Source: Manduca sexta (lineage: Eukaryota > Arthropoda > Insecta > Lepidoptera > Sphingidae). Taken from it: a stretch of DNA of 64,000 nucleotides. The notes beneath the pieces are model-generated. The model was not told the DNA's origin. It worked only from the letters and a program-made list of their open reading frames with translations, and did not search any database. Where the stretch lies: positions 992,001 through 1,056,000 of the forward strand of contig NC_051120.1 in the NCBI RefSeq assembly GCF_014839805.1, in the 5' to 3' direction. The translations under genes and the position numbers were made by a program. Below are positions 46,021-58,392 of this stretch, piece after piece (the first letter of the stretch is position 1; each line of letters starts with the position of its first letter).

Positions 46021-49000
46021 AGTTGGCATTCATAGTAATTTGTGCATACAATAACAAGGCACTTTGTTAGCCACCAGCCCTACGACAATCGACAGTCGCC
46101 ATTCGTCAGCAAATAAAACACGCGCCATTTTCGATTGACGCAACACAAACCGACATTAACATAGCTGGATGATATTAATCCGCATAAATTTACTCTAAAA
46201 ATAAATTGGCAACCCTCGAAACGAGCGGCGCAGCTGCACCGACCAATACCTTACTGCTAAGTCTTTCTGCATTAGAAACGGTGATGCACTGCAGTTTAAA
46301 CCTTAATTAATGAATTCAGAGTTGGTATTGCGTTATATCGTATGAATTCAACAATCGGAGTCTTGTATTCTAGATGTCTTTTGAGATTTCACGCGGAATT
46401 TGAGGAACAAAATATGGAATTAAGTCAAGAATACACTCCTAATACGCTAATGCTTAGCATTTTCATTAGAATGGTGATTGTTTGCAAGATAGATTCGTTG
46501 TTTCCATGTTAGATTGGACCAAACATTTCAGAACCACATCGTTATACTTTAAAACAATGGCCTGCACTAGAAATCCTCTAGCGAGTAATATTCCATTAAA
46601 TGGAGTGTGAGGAAGCAACTATTTAAAATAACAAACCTATCAGTACTCAATACCAGGTAAAATATGGAATGCTGTTTCTAAAACATAAACTGTAAACGAA
46701 GTAACTGCACGTCTTTTTTTAATTATAATTCTTTTTTTAAATCATGTAGTTTACAAAGCGCGCTATGTTATTTAAAATCAATCCACAGATTCCTTATTCC
46801 CAAACCCCGGAGTATCGTTTGCGATGCAGAATCCGCCGCCAGTTCCACTTTGGGCCCGATTAATGCGTTATAGATGGTACAGATACAGATAATAACTGAA
46901 TGTAAGTGAATGCGAGCCCGGAATAGGCGCGTAATGACACATCGAAGTGTAGACAGGCTTATACGAACGACGTGATGCGTCTTCTATTTTAAAAGGCCTA
47001 TTAATGCTAAAGGTTTCTCTGTAACGCGAATCAATGATTTATTTCAAATACTGGTTGGTTTTTCTGATTAATTAAGTAAACGATACTGAATATAAAAGTG
47101 GAACGAGTTTGTCTCCCACTCTATAGCGGACATGTTAAGGATCCGGGGTACTTTTATCTCCAGTAAGAGAGCGGTATGATTCCTTCGACCGTCGGGACGT
47201 GAGGCTTCTGATTAAGATTACGTACAATAAGACTTCTAAGTCGTAGCTTATGAGGCAAAACCCCTATCTACAGATATAGTATCTTAGTAATAGATAATAT
47301 TATCGCATAGCCCTAAGAACAATGGCTGCCATACTGTCTGTTCAACAATTCAATTTTTTTTTGCAATTTACGCGATTGTAATCTGTTTTGTAAGCCAATA
47401 AATCAATGGCAATGTCACCCGTGCCTAACTTCAGACCAACCGACCAAATTCAGCAACCATACTAGCAATGTATACAGTCACCCGTGACTAACTTCAAGCC
47501 AACCATTTAGCAACCAAGCTACTTACAGACAAAAAATCAATTTCTCTCGACAGTAATAGACCAGTAATCATGCATCATCCACACATTGACTTCCTCCAAC
47601 TATTTACAACACCATTCGACAAAACCCAGGCTTAGTGTAATCTCGCGGATACCGCCGCAGCACTCACAATAATTTAAGACACCATTTCCCGTCTCATCGG
47701 GCTTACCATACCAATCAACAGCCTGATTCATTGAAATAGTATTTTCGCGTGATTTTAGCAAGGAATCACTTTTCACAGGTATCGGACCAGTAATAAATGT
47801 GATCAAGTATTGTAGGTATGTTAAAATAATTGGTGTTTTTATACGTTTTACTCGCTATTCCGTCGGTGTCAAAGGATTCATGGATTAAAAGTTTTGATAT
47901 ACATTTACTAGATATAAAGAAGCCTGTATGTCAAGCTAGGACATACCTATCTTTGCACCAAATTACATATTAATCCATTCAGCAATGACTGAATTAATTT
48001 AAATCACCTTCAAAAACGTAACATTTCTAATCGTCGCATCATTTCTTAATAGGAATGTTTATAGATGATTAACCTAAAGAGTAATTTGTCTCACACTCAA
48101 ATTAGACGTAAATAAGAAAGACTAAACACTAAACATTTACCAACGTTAAAAACGCTCGGAATCTATCAAACACAATCATTAAAGCAATAATACGTATAAA
48201 GATCAATAAAATACAAAAACACGCCTCAATCGAAGCCACTAATGTTATTATTACCCGCACTATAAAATGAACACTTCGCGCCGTCTCTCCACGTCCAATT
48301 GAACTTGATTTACAACTCGGCCGGTTTATAACCTGGCACGACCTCTTCGTGGAATATTATTCGTTTATTTGGCCTCGTGTGTGGTATCATGGTATTGGTA
48401 ACGTTTTGGGGCTAATTGGTGTAAGAGGTTTAAATGACCCTTGTTGGAGTTGATGATGGTCGAATATAGAGTAAGTGTCGATTTGGTTTAGAGTTTTGAT
48501 TACATGTACTCACGCTTTGTCTTCTAAGCAATAGGTAGATGTAATTGTTTCATATCTTAATTATGCCATCGTAGGTCTGTCTGGCTTCTTATTTTTAGTT
48601 GGGAAATACAAAGATAAATTCAGTAAATAAAGGAGAATGCCCATTTTTGTATGAAAATTGGGCTACGCTTGCGTCTGTACAAAACCTTCACTAAACTATA
48701 GGAAATATATCCTAAATCTTATATAAATTGAAATCAATTGGATATTCGATGGGAGTTCGGAGTAATCAGAATTTTTATAACTCGGTTATTTTGAGGTTAA
48801 GTATGGACTGCAGAATGTACGGTAGAAAGTACCTACGTGCCTAATTAAGTTCAATATTGCAGAACCTACTTGATATTGCTATAAACAATTATTGGACATT
48901 CTTTTCACTTAGCTTTAATCGCCCTTATAAGAAACTGATAGGTATTACCATATCTGATGAGACGAAGCTCCAATAAAACTTCTACGACAGTATGGCGGAA

Positions 49001-50761
49001 TATTAGTTTTCCCACTGAGCATATACTTCCCGACCGTTTGTGTAAGTACATATTTTTCTGACTTATGCCTTATTCAATTACATGGATTAAATTAATCTTT
49101 ATTTTCACCTACCATTATCTCATTTCAATATGGCGTCAACTCATTTGTAGAATAGATTCAGCTTAGTTTTTTATGACCAGCGGCATGCCTGACACCCCAG
49201 CCCTCTTTGGAGGATTCCGATCCCAGGCAAGTCATGTTAGACACCGAGATAAAATGTTGTTTGGCGTGGAAATCGAACAGGAACCCAGGAACTAACTTCA
49301 CAGCCTGATTAGGCTAATAGTTACTTATCATAGGAAAAGAAAATAAAGCAAGAAATACGAAATCCGATGTATATTTTTATATAGATGTGTATTTTTGATA
49401 GATATGGCTTCCCAGAAAACAAACAAGAACTTGATGTGGACGCAGGACTGTGAATGACTTCTTGCAGTGCTGGTCGGGTCATGTCATGTTGTTGTTGTCT
49501 GTGAAACTCTCTATTAACTGATCTCCAGCAGGCAGCACAAATTCATTCCAGCCTTGAAACCTAAAATATAATGTAGAAGTTGAGTAAACATGTTCAGATT
49601 ATTATTATTGTTAAACTGTTTTCTTTAGCTTTTGCAAGATTTTTCCCACATTGGGGATACGTTAATAATAATCTACATAACTTACAAACTGGATAGCTTG
49701 TCTAAGAAATATACTTATCGTTGCTGTGGCACCGCAATGGTGCAGTTAATACACCGCCGGGATATGCCGTCTCGATTAACTGTCCTGGGACAAGGCTCTA
49801 GAAGACATTGTGTTGGTAACTGAAAACCTTCCGTCTCAAAGTTCGGAACACACACTATACACCTTGTTTCTTAACAGTGAATTTCTCGACTCAACATTAA
49901 AATACATAAGAATAACACTCCGATCTTGAGTTAAATATTTAAATAATGAAATATTTTCATTCAGACAAATCTAAAGTGTCAAAATGTCATTAATTTCAGT
50001 TGCCAGTGTAAGAAAAATCAGTACCCATATATTCATTTAATTAAAAATAAAGTCCAGACATGTTTAAGCTGACTTTAGTATTTCTGTCAATGCAAGTAAA
50101 ACTCGCCATTTGTTTGTTTTTAGAAGGATTAATATTTTATCTTTTTTTACCAGCTATTTGCAGTTTGGTCATAATTATTAAGTAAAATATATATTTTTTA
50201 TAACAATATTTTTGTTTAATGAATAATATATTAATCCATATATTATAGATTCAAGTACAAGCACATTTATTGTGCATATTAACTTTTTTATTCCATTTAA
50301 AAGGGGAATTTGTTATAAATTGGTATCAATTCGCCATATTGGCAGTAAATTATCCGGTGTTTGATTTGCAACAATTTAACAACTTTTTTTTTATATCTTT
50401 AAAACCCCTGTTTGCTTATGACTGAAATAAATACAAATGAAGTAATAATTAAAATGATGATTTCTGTAGATATTTGGTTTAGACGCATGACTGACGCAAA
50501 GATAGCCTGGTTTTGGGCATTGTCTTTTGATAAAAACAATTAATCTGTTAACACGGTACTATACGAAACATGATAAGATTTTTTAACTGGTGAAGAGTTG
50601 GATTCACGAGACAATTTTGGTAACCCAGTTCACTTTAATTATGTATTAAGATTTACATAACCAATTATATTTCGCCCGAATCAGACACCATATCGTCATG
50701 TTATGGCTTTGTTGTCGGTGGCATCAATAGTATCATACTTTTAATTGTATTTATTACCTAT
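46021..50761. other. No supported gene (intron)
   Basis: Only a tandem repeat near 47414 and a weak exon-like stretch near 49484-49560 stand out. Patches near 46805-46860 and 48265-48350 are GC-richer and non-repetitive. Confidence 0.45.
47414..47530 (+). repeat. Two-unit tandem repeat, about 60 bp
   Basis: Both units start gtcacccgtg and share ctaacttca, ccaacc and agcaacca. The period is 63 bp. Confidence 0.75.
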
Positions 50762-50885
50762 TCTAATATATAAAGCTGAAGAGTCACTTGATCGCACTAA
50801 TCTCAGGAACTTCTAAACCGATATTTTTTTCACTAATAGGAAATTACATTACTCCTCAGTGCTATAGGGATACTTTACTCCCGCC
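50762..50885 (+). mobile_element. Helitron fragment, third family
   Basis: Holds taatatataaagctgaagag, ctaatctcaggaacttctaa and ttactcctcagtgctatagg, cut off before the 3' hairpin. Confidence 0.68.
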
Positions 50886-51257
50886 TTTGCACCATCTAGT
50901 TGCAAAGATAGAAGAAACCTTCAAACGTCCGACACAAAGGCGACGTGTTGCGGCGCAGGCTTAATATTAGTATTCCTTCAGAAGTGTAAGGGCGCCTTCA
51001 ACTTTGCTGCTCTCAGCAAAACTACAAAATGCTATGCACCTGACTCGTCACTAGTCATATGAATTGATGTTACTCTGAACGTACGTGTTTTTTTTATACA
51101 GATTTATAATGCAGCGCTGATCCAGCAATTCATTCGCGCTTCACTTATCGTCTTTGAAGGCGCCTTAATAATTATAACTTATAAAATAAAATAGATATAA
51201 ATCTAAATAAACTTTGGATTAGGAACTCATAACTTCTGATAAAGTATTCAGTCTAGG

Positions 51258-51310
51258 AGATGATGAAAATAATAATAATGATAATGATGATATCGATAAA
51301 GTCGATGTCG
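51258..51310 (+). repeat. Imperfect GAT/AAT microsatellite
   Basis: Interrupted trinucleotide repeats (gatgatgaaaataataataa, tgataatgatgatatcgata). About 600 bp beyond the exon 1 donor. Confidence 0.75.
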
Positions 51311-51876
51311 ATATAATATTAATAAAGTAAGGTAAAGCTTATCATATTAATTTATAAAAAAATACTACAAATGCGATAAACTACCCAAAAGGATCATACC
51401 AAAATGATATCATCCGAGACATAATATAACAGCCCAACCATGAGCACGTGATGTGGCGAGTGAGGACATAGTCATGATCGAAAATTACTGCCGGGTCTTT
51501 CAAACTTTATACCTCATTACCAATAAAAGTTAGGTGTTTGAACTAATCATTATGTCACATTTTTCGGTCAGCTTCAATGGTCAAAGACATGACATAGATT
51601 TCTTTATTCGTTAATCACTTGGAGCACATAAACGTATGTAGTATATTAAACCCCCTTTTTTATAAACGAGATTTCACAAAGAGTGTTTAAATGTGTCGAA
51701 CTGAAAGACATTCGTTTCTTATACATTCGTTCTAATTATACCGACCTATCGTCCTGAATATTCCTCAGTTCATCGTAAAATAAGTAAATAAAAATGTCAC
51801 ACACACTTTCTCTAACATACCAATGCCATTATAATGTCCTCAACTCTAAGATTTGGACTGTCTTTTCTTAACTTAC

Positions 51877-52498
51877 CTTTTCCAATTTTGTCTTCATCCA
51901 GTGCAGGATTCCACCCCGACTCCTTGAACTTCGGCACGGACAAATTGAGCGGTTGGTCATAACACTTCACATCACACACTTTGTCACATTCGCTTTCACT
52001 AGTCCTCACTGCTTTCTGCACTAATTGTTCTTGCAATTTGTTCTTATGTAACATTAAACTATATCTCTTCTCGTCTGTTTGTACGTTACTCTTTTCCGTA
52101 AGGTTTTTAACATCAAAATTCCTCTTAACATTAATTAATGCACTCGTATTTTTCCTCGCTTCATTTTGACTTGATATACCTAGTATGTATTCTATGGTGT
52201 GTGGCGTAGGCTTTTTTGGCGGCTTCCCATACACATGCGGATGCCACGACGGTTCATATGTTTCTTCCTTTTTGATTTCTTCATTGTGAGATTCCTTGAC
52301 CTCATCGTCAGTTACTATCAGCTCCTCTTCCTTATCATCTTCTACGTTAATCTTCTCTTCAACGTCAGGACTCAATCTTTCCACGTCATACTGGTATTCA
52401 TAGTTAGTGTTAAGTTTACTGTCAGCTTGCTCGATGATATTGGGTGGTACGTAAGCTGCTACAACAGTTTGCATCTCTTCTTCAACGTCGGAGCTCAT
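51877..52498 (-). CDS. NK7.1: NK-class homeobox gene (NK7.1-like), first coding exon
   Basis: N-terminal 207 codons plus one base of a homeobox transcription factor, expected to act in the nucleus. The ATG at 52498 is preceded by an in-frame TAA five codons upstream, which supports this start. Residues 41-81 are strongly acidic. Residues 100-108 (HTIEYILGI) resemble the eh1 Groucho-binding motif, with H in place of the usual F. Residues 182-188 (QPLNLSV) resemble the PxDLS CtBP-binding motif. The open frame runs on to 51812, but a strong donor (AAAG|GTAAGT) ends the exon at 51877, leaving a phase 1 intron. This matches the phase of the homeodomain exon at 33531..33772, so the split codon becomes Asp208. 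The link between the exons is inferred from phase, strand, splice sites and protein character. Naming it NK7.1 rests on the homeodomain, not on this exon. Confidence 0.85.
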
Positions 52499-53074
52499 GT
52501 GTTGTTTTTTTTAGCTTCTATCACAGAAAGACATGTTTATTTTTTTATTATAAGTGGCTTTGATGTTGCGCTCGGTTAATGCGTTCGGTTTCCTGTAACA
52601 AACATTCCGAGTTAGCGAGTGTAATAGAGCTATGATGTTAAAGGATCTCGTGCTGATATTTAACGGATTTGTTTATGATCTTTGTATGAACAGATTTGAA
52701 TGCTTTATTGTCGGTTTATAGGTTATTTGAGTTGAAATAGATCGTTGAATTTATGCAATGTATTTGTTATTTTCTATGTAATATCGGCACTTCTTTGGTG
52801 AAGGTTTTTAAACATAAAGTGACTGATGGTAAGTAAGTTATAATCACCATCAATCGTGTAGTGGCAAAAGAATAATAAAACCTTAAACAAGATTTAACGA
52901 AATTAATCATTAATATTTAGAAATAAAAACGGAAACCTTTATTAAAAACTAAAAAAGGCGTTCAAGCATCCTTCAGGCATCTCAGGCCATCTTTAATCTT
53001 TTAACCCCAAATATCAATTCGAAACACGATAATTGCGAATACAAAACGATTGAAACATCAAAGAGTACATGCTC

Positions 53075-53140
53075 TATCGAGTGCCGACCCCTCCCGATCG
53101 CTCCCGAGCCCTCCCGATGGTCCCTCACGCACACAACACG
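53075..53140. promoter_or_regulatory. CTCCCG-repeat C-rich island upstream of the start codon
   Basis: acccctcccgatcgctcccg and agccctcccgatggtccctc, about 600 bp upstream of the ATG at 52498. Could belong to the gene's 5' regulatory region, but there is no direct evidence. Confidence 0.3.
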
Positions 53141-54039
53141 GATCGACTCACATCGGCGGATGCTGAATGATTTTTATTGGTAACGTGAATTATGGTTGTC
53201 ACGTTTGAGTTTTGTACAAATTAATTTATTTCATTATATTTGAGTGGCTCATAGTTGTTTCTAACAATGAACGTTAAAATAACTAAATGCAATAAGCCGA
53301 TAACTACCTAATGCATATACAAATTATGGTGTATTTTAACTATATTAATGATGACAATAATTTTGTTTTTTTTTTGCAAGTGACCACGTTCCGGTGCTGA
53401 ACATTCTAGCTAGTATAATTATTGTGTATCATGATGCTTATTATCTACTGTTAAGCAAGGCATTTGCTCGTCTCGACATTGTTTGTCATAAATTCATAAA
53501 AAAAAATCGACAACTTTACGATAGTTTTTTAGATTATGTAGATTTTTTTAATAAACAGAAGTTATGCCCCCAGATCTTATTTTTTAAAGTATTCCACAGA
53601 CAAATTTTGTACCTCGGTATTCTTTTTTCTTCTTTATTCGTTTCGACTTAAACCTATAAGTTGTGTAAATTTGTAGATAATATGATAAAATATCTAGAAA
53701 TAACGATCAATTGTCAATCACTATAAAGGCTGCCAGCAATAATTCTAGCTACTGCAGACACATAGCTTTATTTGTTTGACATTTTATATAAATTCTACGG
53801 TTTAATTTTGATAAGTTTTTCAAACGCGTGACAGCCCTAAACCCGCTCAATTGAAACAAAGCTCGGTGGACGGGAGAAGCCGTCAAATGATAGCCCTCGC
53901 CGAACACACGGACAAGCAATAAGACTTACTACACATTTACTTCTCGATTGTGTACTGAGAAATTTTATAATGTGGCGTCAATGACTTTAGCGAAGTAATA
54001 ATGGAATAGAGTTAATATTTTGGTCTTTATACTCTGTAC

Positions 54040-54203
54040 TAGTGGCGAAGCGTCCATACAATCCGATTCCCGTCGACTTCCCTTTTAGATTTATTTACTT
54101 TTGTTTTAGTTTTTGTTTTCTATTAAATTGAGCGCGATATGTTAACTAAGGCAATTTTTTTTGCCTCGAGTTTCCTTTTGAAACATTGCACCCTTCGCCA
54201 CTG
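54040..54203. mobile_element. hAT-like MITE, 164 bp
   Basis: Ends TAGTGGCGAAGCGT and (reversed) CAGTGGCGAAGGGT. Flanking 8-mers ctctgtac and cactgtac match at seven of eight. Shares internal cgacttccctttt-like sequence with the element at 62004. Confidence 0.85.
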
Positions 54204-54704
54204 CACTGTACCTTATTTTACTACAACACATGTTATAAAGGAGTGTGTAAAATTCGTTTAGTGTTTATTTCAAGACAACAAACATATCTTTAAACAGATT
54301 TAAATAATCTTTGGCAAAGTTTATATGTCTTGAAAAATAATAGGCTTCTCCTTATCCCAAAATAATACAGGTTGCGATTTTTATTCCACCTTCCTTACAG
54401 GCTGAAAATATAACCATTTTTAATATTACTTCAGAATAATTTAGCTTTATAGATAAAAATTTCCTAGACTACATTGATACAATCATGCCAACAATTTAAT
54501 ACAATACGCAACATTTAAATCATCAAACACACAAGCCAAATATTGACTGCAACTTTTGTTCGGTGCGCGCGCGAACGCCCAAGTTTATAAAGCAATGAAT
54601 TTAAATGGCGTGTGTGGGTGGTTTGTAATGTTTCGACACGTAATCACAATGCTTATTTAATGATACGACTATAAAAATGAATTTTATACAGAGGTACTTA
54701 ATGG

Positions 54705-55045
54705 TGTTGCCTTATATCTTGGTGTCCAAGTGATAGCCAAGATAGGAATGAAACGAATTGCCCAGACGATAGTCCGCAAGTTCAAAACCATCTATAACAA
54801 ACACCTCTGAATTTTGGATGACGTGTGGCTTATTTATCAATAAATTAATTCGCGGTAACGGTAAAGGAAAATATTATGAGAAAACCTACATACCTGAGAA
54901 TTCTCCTTAAGCATTTGGAAGGTATATAAAGTTACCCCGCACTAGACCAGCGCGGGGGACTAACGCCTCAACCTTCTCAGTAGTAGAGGAGGCTCTTTCT
55001 CAGAAGTGCGCAGTGTATAATACAGGGCTGGTATTATTTTATTTA
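54705..55045 (+). mobile_element. SINE family 1, old diverged copy
   Basis: Weak tRNA-like head, then recognisable body segments (cctacatacctgagaattct, cccgcactagaccagcg, ctcagtagtagaggaggc) and tail (gtataatacagggctggtat). Many substitutions point to an old insertion. Confidence 0.8.
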
Positions 55046-55231
55046 TTTAGATTCTTGGAATATTTGCGCATCATACATTTGTTTCGTTTGGCGGTTGAAC
55101 CTGCGGCTTACTCACATAGGCGTCTTATCACCCACTGCGCCATAGATACCTCAACAATAATTGCTTATTCGTATCGAACCTACAAGAAACATTTGAATGA
55201 ATGACTAATACCTTTTATTTGTAAGGAAGTA

Positions 55232-55312
55232 CGTGTCACCTCGCTAGTATAATGGCAAGGTATATGCACCATGGATCCAAAGGTATTGGGTTCGATCGTT
55301 TGATTAAGCAAC
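55232..55312 (+). repeat. Orphan tRNA-like SINE head
   Basis: Has an A-box-like tagtataatgg and a B-box-like gggttcgatcg about 45 bases later. It has no acceptor-stem pairing and no recognisable SINE body, so it is not called as a tRNA gene. Confidence 0.4.
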
Positions 55313-55705
55313 AATTGAGTAATTTCAACACAACTTGCCCAAATGAATTGTCAAATAGACCCTTCATAAAATTGCAGAAAATTCCTTCTGCAATATGCTT
55401 TCAAGTTTAGTGCGTCGACTCTAAATTGCAATTAGACATGGCAACATAAGTTTAAAGTAAGAAATAAAGTGTTAAAACAGCCTTTAACAATGTTTATTAG
55501 CAAGAAGATCGATCAATTCGGCCTAAATAACCCGGCGTTAAGAAAGCGATGCAAATGCATCTATTTTCCAGCGGTTACATAACGCGATAGTGTTGTAACA
55601 CATTGATGTCGATCGAACGTGACGCAACACTACGTGCTTCATCGATAAACTGTTGGCACAAGATATTCCAACAGACATTACATGGTACATCCTACTTAGT
55701 TATCA

Positions 55706-56006
55706 TAATAATAATATCAGCCCTGTATTATATACTTGCCCACTGCTGAGCACGGGCCTCCTCTACTACTGAGAGGGATTAGGCCTTAGTCCACCACGCT
55801 GGCCTAGTGCGGATTGGTAGACTTCACACACCTTCGAAATTCCTATAGGAATCTTCTCAGATGTGCAGGTTTCCTCACGATGTTTTCCTTCACCGTTAAA
55901 ACGAACGATAAATTCACAAAGAATACACAAAGAATGCCCTTGCGATTTGAACCTGCGGACATTCGTCTTGGCAGTCCGTTCCACACCCAACTAGACCATC
56001 GCCGCT
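55706..56006 (-). mobile_element. SINE family 1, near full-length copy
   Basis: Reversed copy from the tail (aatatcagccctgtattata) through the body to the head, where gcgatggtctagttgggtgt is readable on the minus strand. Confidence 0.9.
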
Positions 56007-56010
56007 TTTA

Positions 56011-56150
56011 GTTATAGCAGCCCTGTATTATATACCCACTGTTGGGAACGGACTTCGTCTATTATCAAAGCCTTAGTCTATAAAACTGGTCTAAATATTT
56101 CGGCATTCCTATGTAGAATTCGCAAGATTTTCCTTCACCGTAAACTTGAT
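56011..56150 (-). mobile_element. SINE family 1, degraded fragment adjoining another copy
   Basis: A second, strongly decayed reversed tail (agcagccctgtattatatac) begins right after the head of the copy at 55706..56006, giving a same-strand pair. Confidence 0.7.
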
Positions 56151-57234
56151 AAAACTTATCAAATAGAATTTGGAAATTATTTACAAACGATCGGACATAT
56201 TATATTTATATTGCTGATTATGTATCGGTGTCCATTATCAGAAAAATTGACGTCAATACAAATTAAAACGTAAGCATTAATTGTTAAAATACGTGTTGCG
56301 AAATTTAATTGTTTTTCATAATTACACTTAATTGCAGTAATGAATGCGCGGCTAATCGTTTTAGTGCAATGAAACGCTTGTCAATTCTTAAATCGACATT
56401 TTTGACTTTTTATTATTACACTCGTAGGGTTGTTAAGAACAGGGGAGCAGCTATCGCCGTATCAGTGATACGGGGCCCCCGACCTTTGGGGCCCCTCTTA
56501 GCCCATACCTACTTTAAACTAAACGGGCGCCCAAAAGTTCGCACTGCCCTTAAGAGCCCCCAACAAATATAGATATAGGGCCGCTCTATGGCAAAATACG
56601 CTACTGGTTAAGCTAGAGGGTTTTTCTGACTGTCGCCATATTCCATCATCATATTTGGTCTGTATACTTGGGTACGTAGATAAATAATATAAACTTAATT
56701 ATTAAATGTTTGAGTCATAAAATAGACAAATATCAAGCGTTTAACCTTGTTATGACACTTATTATATCTTTATTCTGGAAATCTTTTTTCAGTCATGTTA
56801 CATATGCTTAGTAAACATAGCTTCTACGCGATATTTCTGTTGTCTAAGCATTAGTTTACAAATAGAACATCAACAATTAAGTTCAATTATTAAAGCTCTC
56901 TGGAGCTACTTATATTTATCTTTCACTATTATAATCAAAATAATAAATATTGAAACAATAACATGTAAACTACGAAAACTTATCCCCAACATTATTTAAG
57001 CAGGGGAACTGCTTTGAAGCCAAAAAATGTATCCATCGAATCCACTAATTTTACACATCCATTTTTAACAGATTGCACAATTCTCCAGAACATGAATGAA
57101 CATTAACTAATGCAAGCGTCGGCACCTCTCATCTGACGCCATCAAAACATCATCAAAAACATATTAAAACAACTATAAATTAATTCACAAAAATCAAAGA
57201 GACATCAAAAAGGATCTAATTCAGGAAACGATGA

Positions 57235-57425
57235 CAGCTGTCAAACGAGCGCCGCCATCTTGTTTGCGCATCCGATGTTACAAAAGCAAAATTAATTTGT
57301 TAATTTCTCTAAACATTTAAATGTGTAATAAAAGTGTGGTGCTTGCAGTCGGTTGGATCAAAGAGGCCCACACGCCGCGCGCTTCCGTGGCTTTGTGGGC
57401 CGTGTCGCGTCCACACGTCGTTATC
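57235..57425. promoter_or_regulatory. GC-rich block with E-box palindrome, candidate regulatory element
   Basis: Holds tgacagctgtca (perfect palindrome with a CAGCTG E-box), gccgccatcttg (YY1/Pho-like), ggatcaaag (TCF-like) and a ggcccaca...tgtgggcc inverted pair. About 4.9 kb upstream of the first coding exon. Confidence 0.35.
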
Positions 57426-57922
57426 TCTTAATATCATAATCTATGGGCGGTGTAATTGGTTCTTTTTTATTCGAATCCCTTTGGATATCGGGTTGCGGTT
57501 TGTGTAGGTTGTGTACGGGTTAAATGGTTTTAAACTTGGTTATTATAATTAACGATAGTATTTTTGACCATTCCAGTCATGAATTGAGCTCTATTAGAAA
57601 TTAATTGAATGTCTAATTGAAATCTTACGGAGTCCGGTGTTCAAAATAATTATCATTATTGTATTTGTTCCTTTAAATCCACAAATATTGTAAGTTCATT
57701 GCCAAATGTTTCTTACACACATACGCTATGTTGTATTAACCAAAATGTTATATCCTTCCTATCAATAAACAGACTGCAGAATGGCTCTACAAAAAATAAA
57801 ATTTTCTGTATCATCACAACTCCACTTTTGGTTCGCTGCAACGTCCAAAAAAAGTTCGAAGAATATAGATAACTAACCAATTAATATATAGATATAATCT
57901 ATATAAATCAGCAACTAATTGT

Positions 57923-58150
57923 AGGATATATTTTATATCCGCCCAAATATTGACCACCGCACACAAGATGTTAAAACTCGCCAAGTGGCCCATGTAAATG
58001 TATCGCGTTTTCGGGATCAGCCTTTGTATCCGGTTCCAACAAGCCGGCATAATGGTGTTGACTGCCGAGGGGTAATCGTCTCTCGTCAGTCGACATTCTA
58101 TTGGACCCCACTCCACTTACCATCAAGTGCAGTGGAGGCACTTTGCACGT
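57923..58150 (+). repeat. Family 3 repeat
   Basis: Complete copy from gatatattttatatccgccc to ccacttaccatcaagtgcag. It is followed within 40 bp by a decayed SINE family 2. Confidence 0.85.
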
Positions 58151-58180
58151 CTAAAACAAATAGTAGTAAAAGATTTTAAC

Positions 58181-58392
58181 AACACACACATCATGCCTTT
58201 ACCCCCGAAGGATTGGTAGATGTGCAACCAGGGCAAATTTCGCCATGTGTGTTTCGTTCCATAGTATGTTAGGAGGCGAGCTTATTACCATATCAGACTG
58301 ATACTAAGTGGAAATCTCAATATCACTTTATCAAATTCGAATCCGGAACTCAGAGCGGTGTTGTATCGCCGACACCATTACATCGCCGAAAT
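58181..58392 (-). mobile_element. SINE family 2, strongly decayed copy
   Basis: Recognisable by acacacacatcatgccttta, tgtgtttcgttccatagtat and a changed B box (aattcgaatccgg). It directly follows a family 3 repeat. Confidence 0.75.

Larger units (their letters stand above)
33773..51876 (-). other. 18.1-kb phase 1 intron of the homeobox gene
   Basis: The intron is bounded by GTAAGT at 51876 and CAG at 33773 on the minus strand. It carries a mariner nested in a SINE, several SINEs, Helitron fragments, MITEs and an RTE 3' end, all listed separately. No further exon with matching phase and good coding character was seen. A very weak exon-like stretch at 49484..49560 is discussed among the findings. 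Confidence 0.8.

Noticed and set aside
52199..52579. 126-codon plus-strand open frame opposite the homeobox exon
   Set aside because: It is the antisense shadow of the real exon 1; its hydrophobic runs arise from the acidic codons of the true strand.
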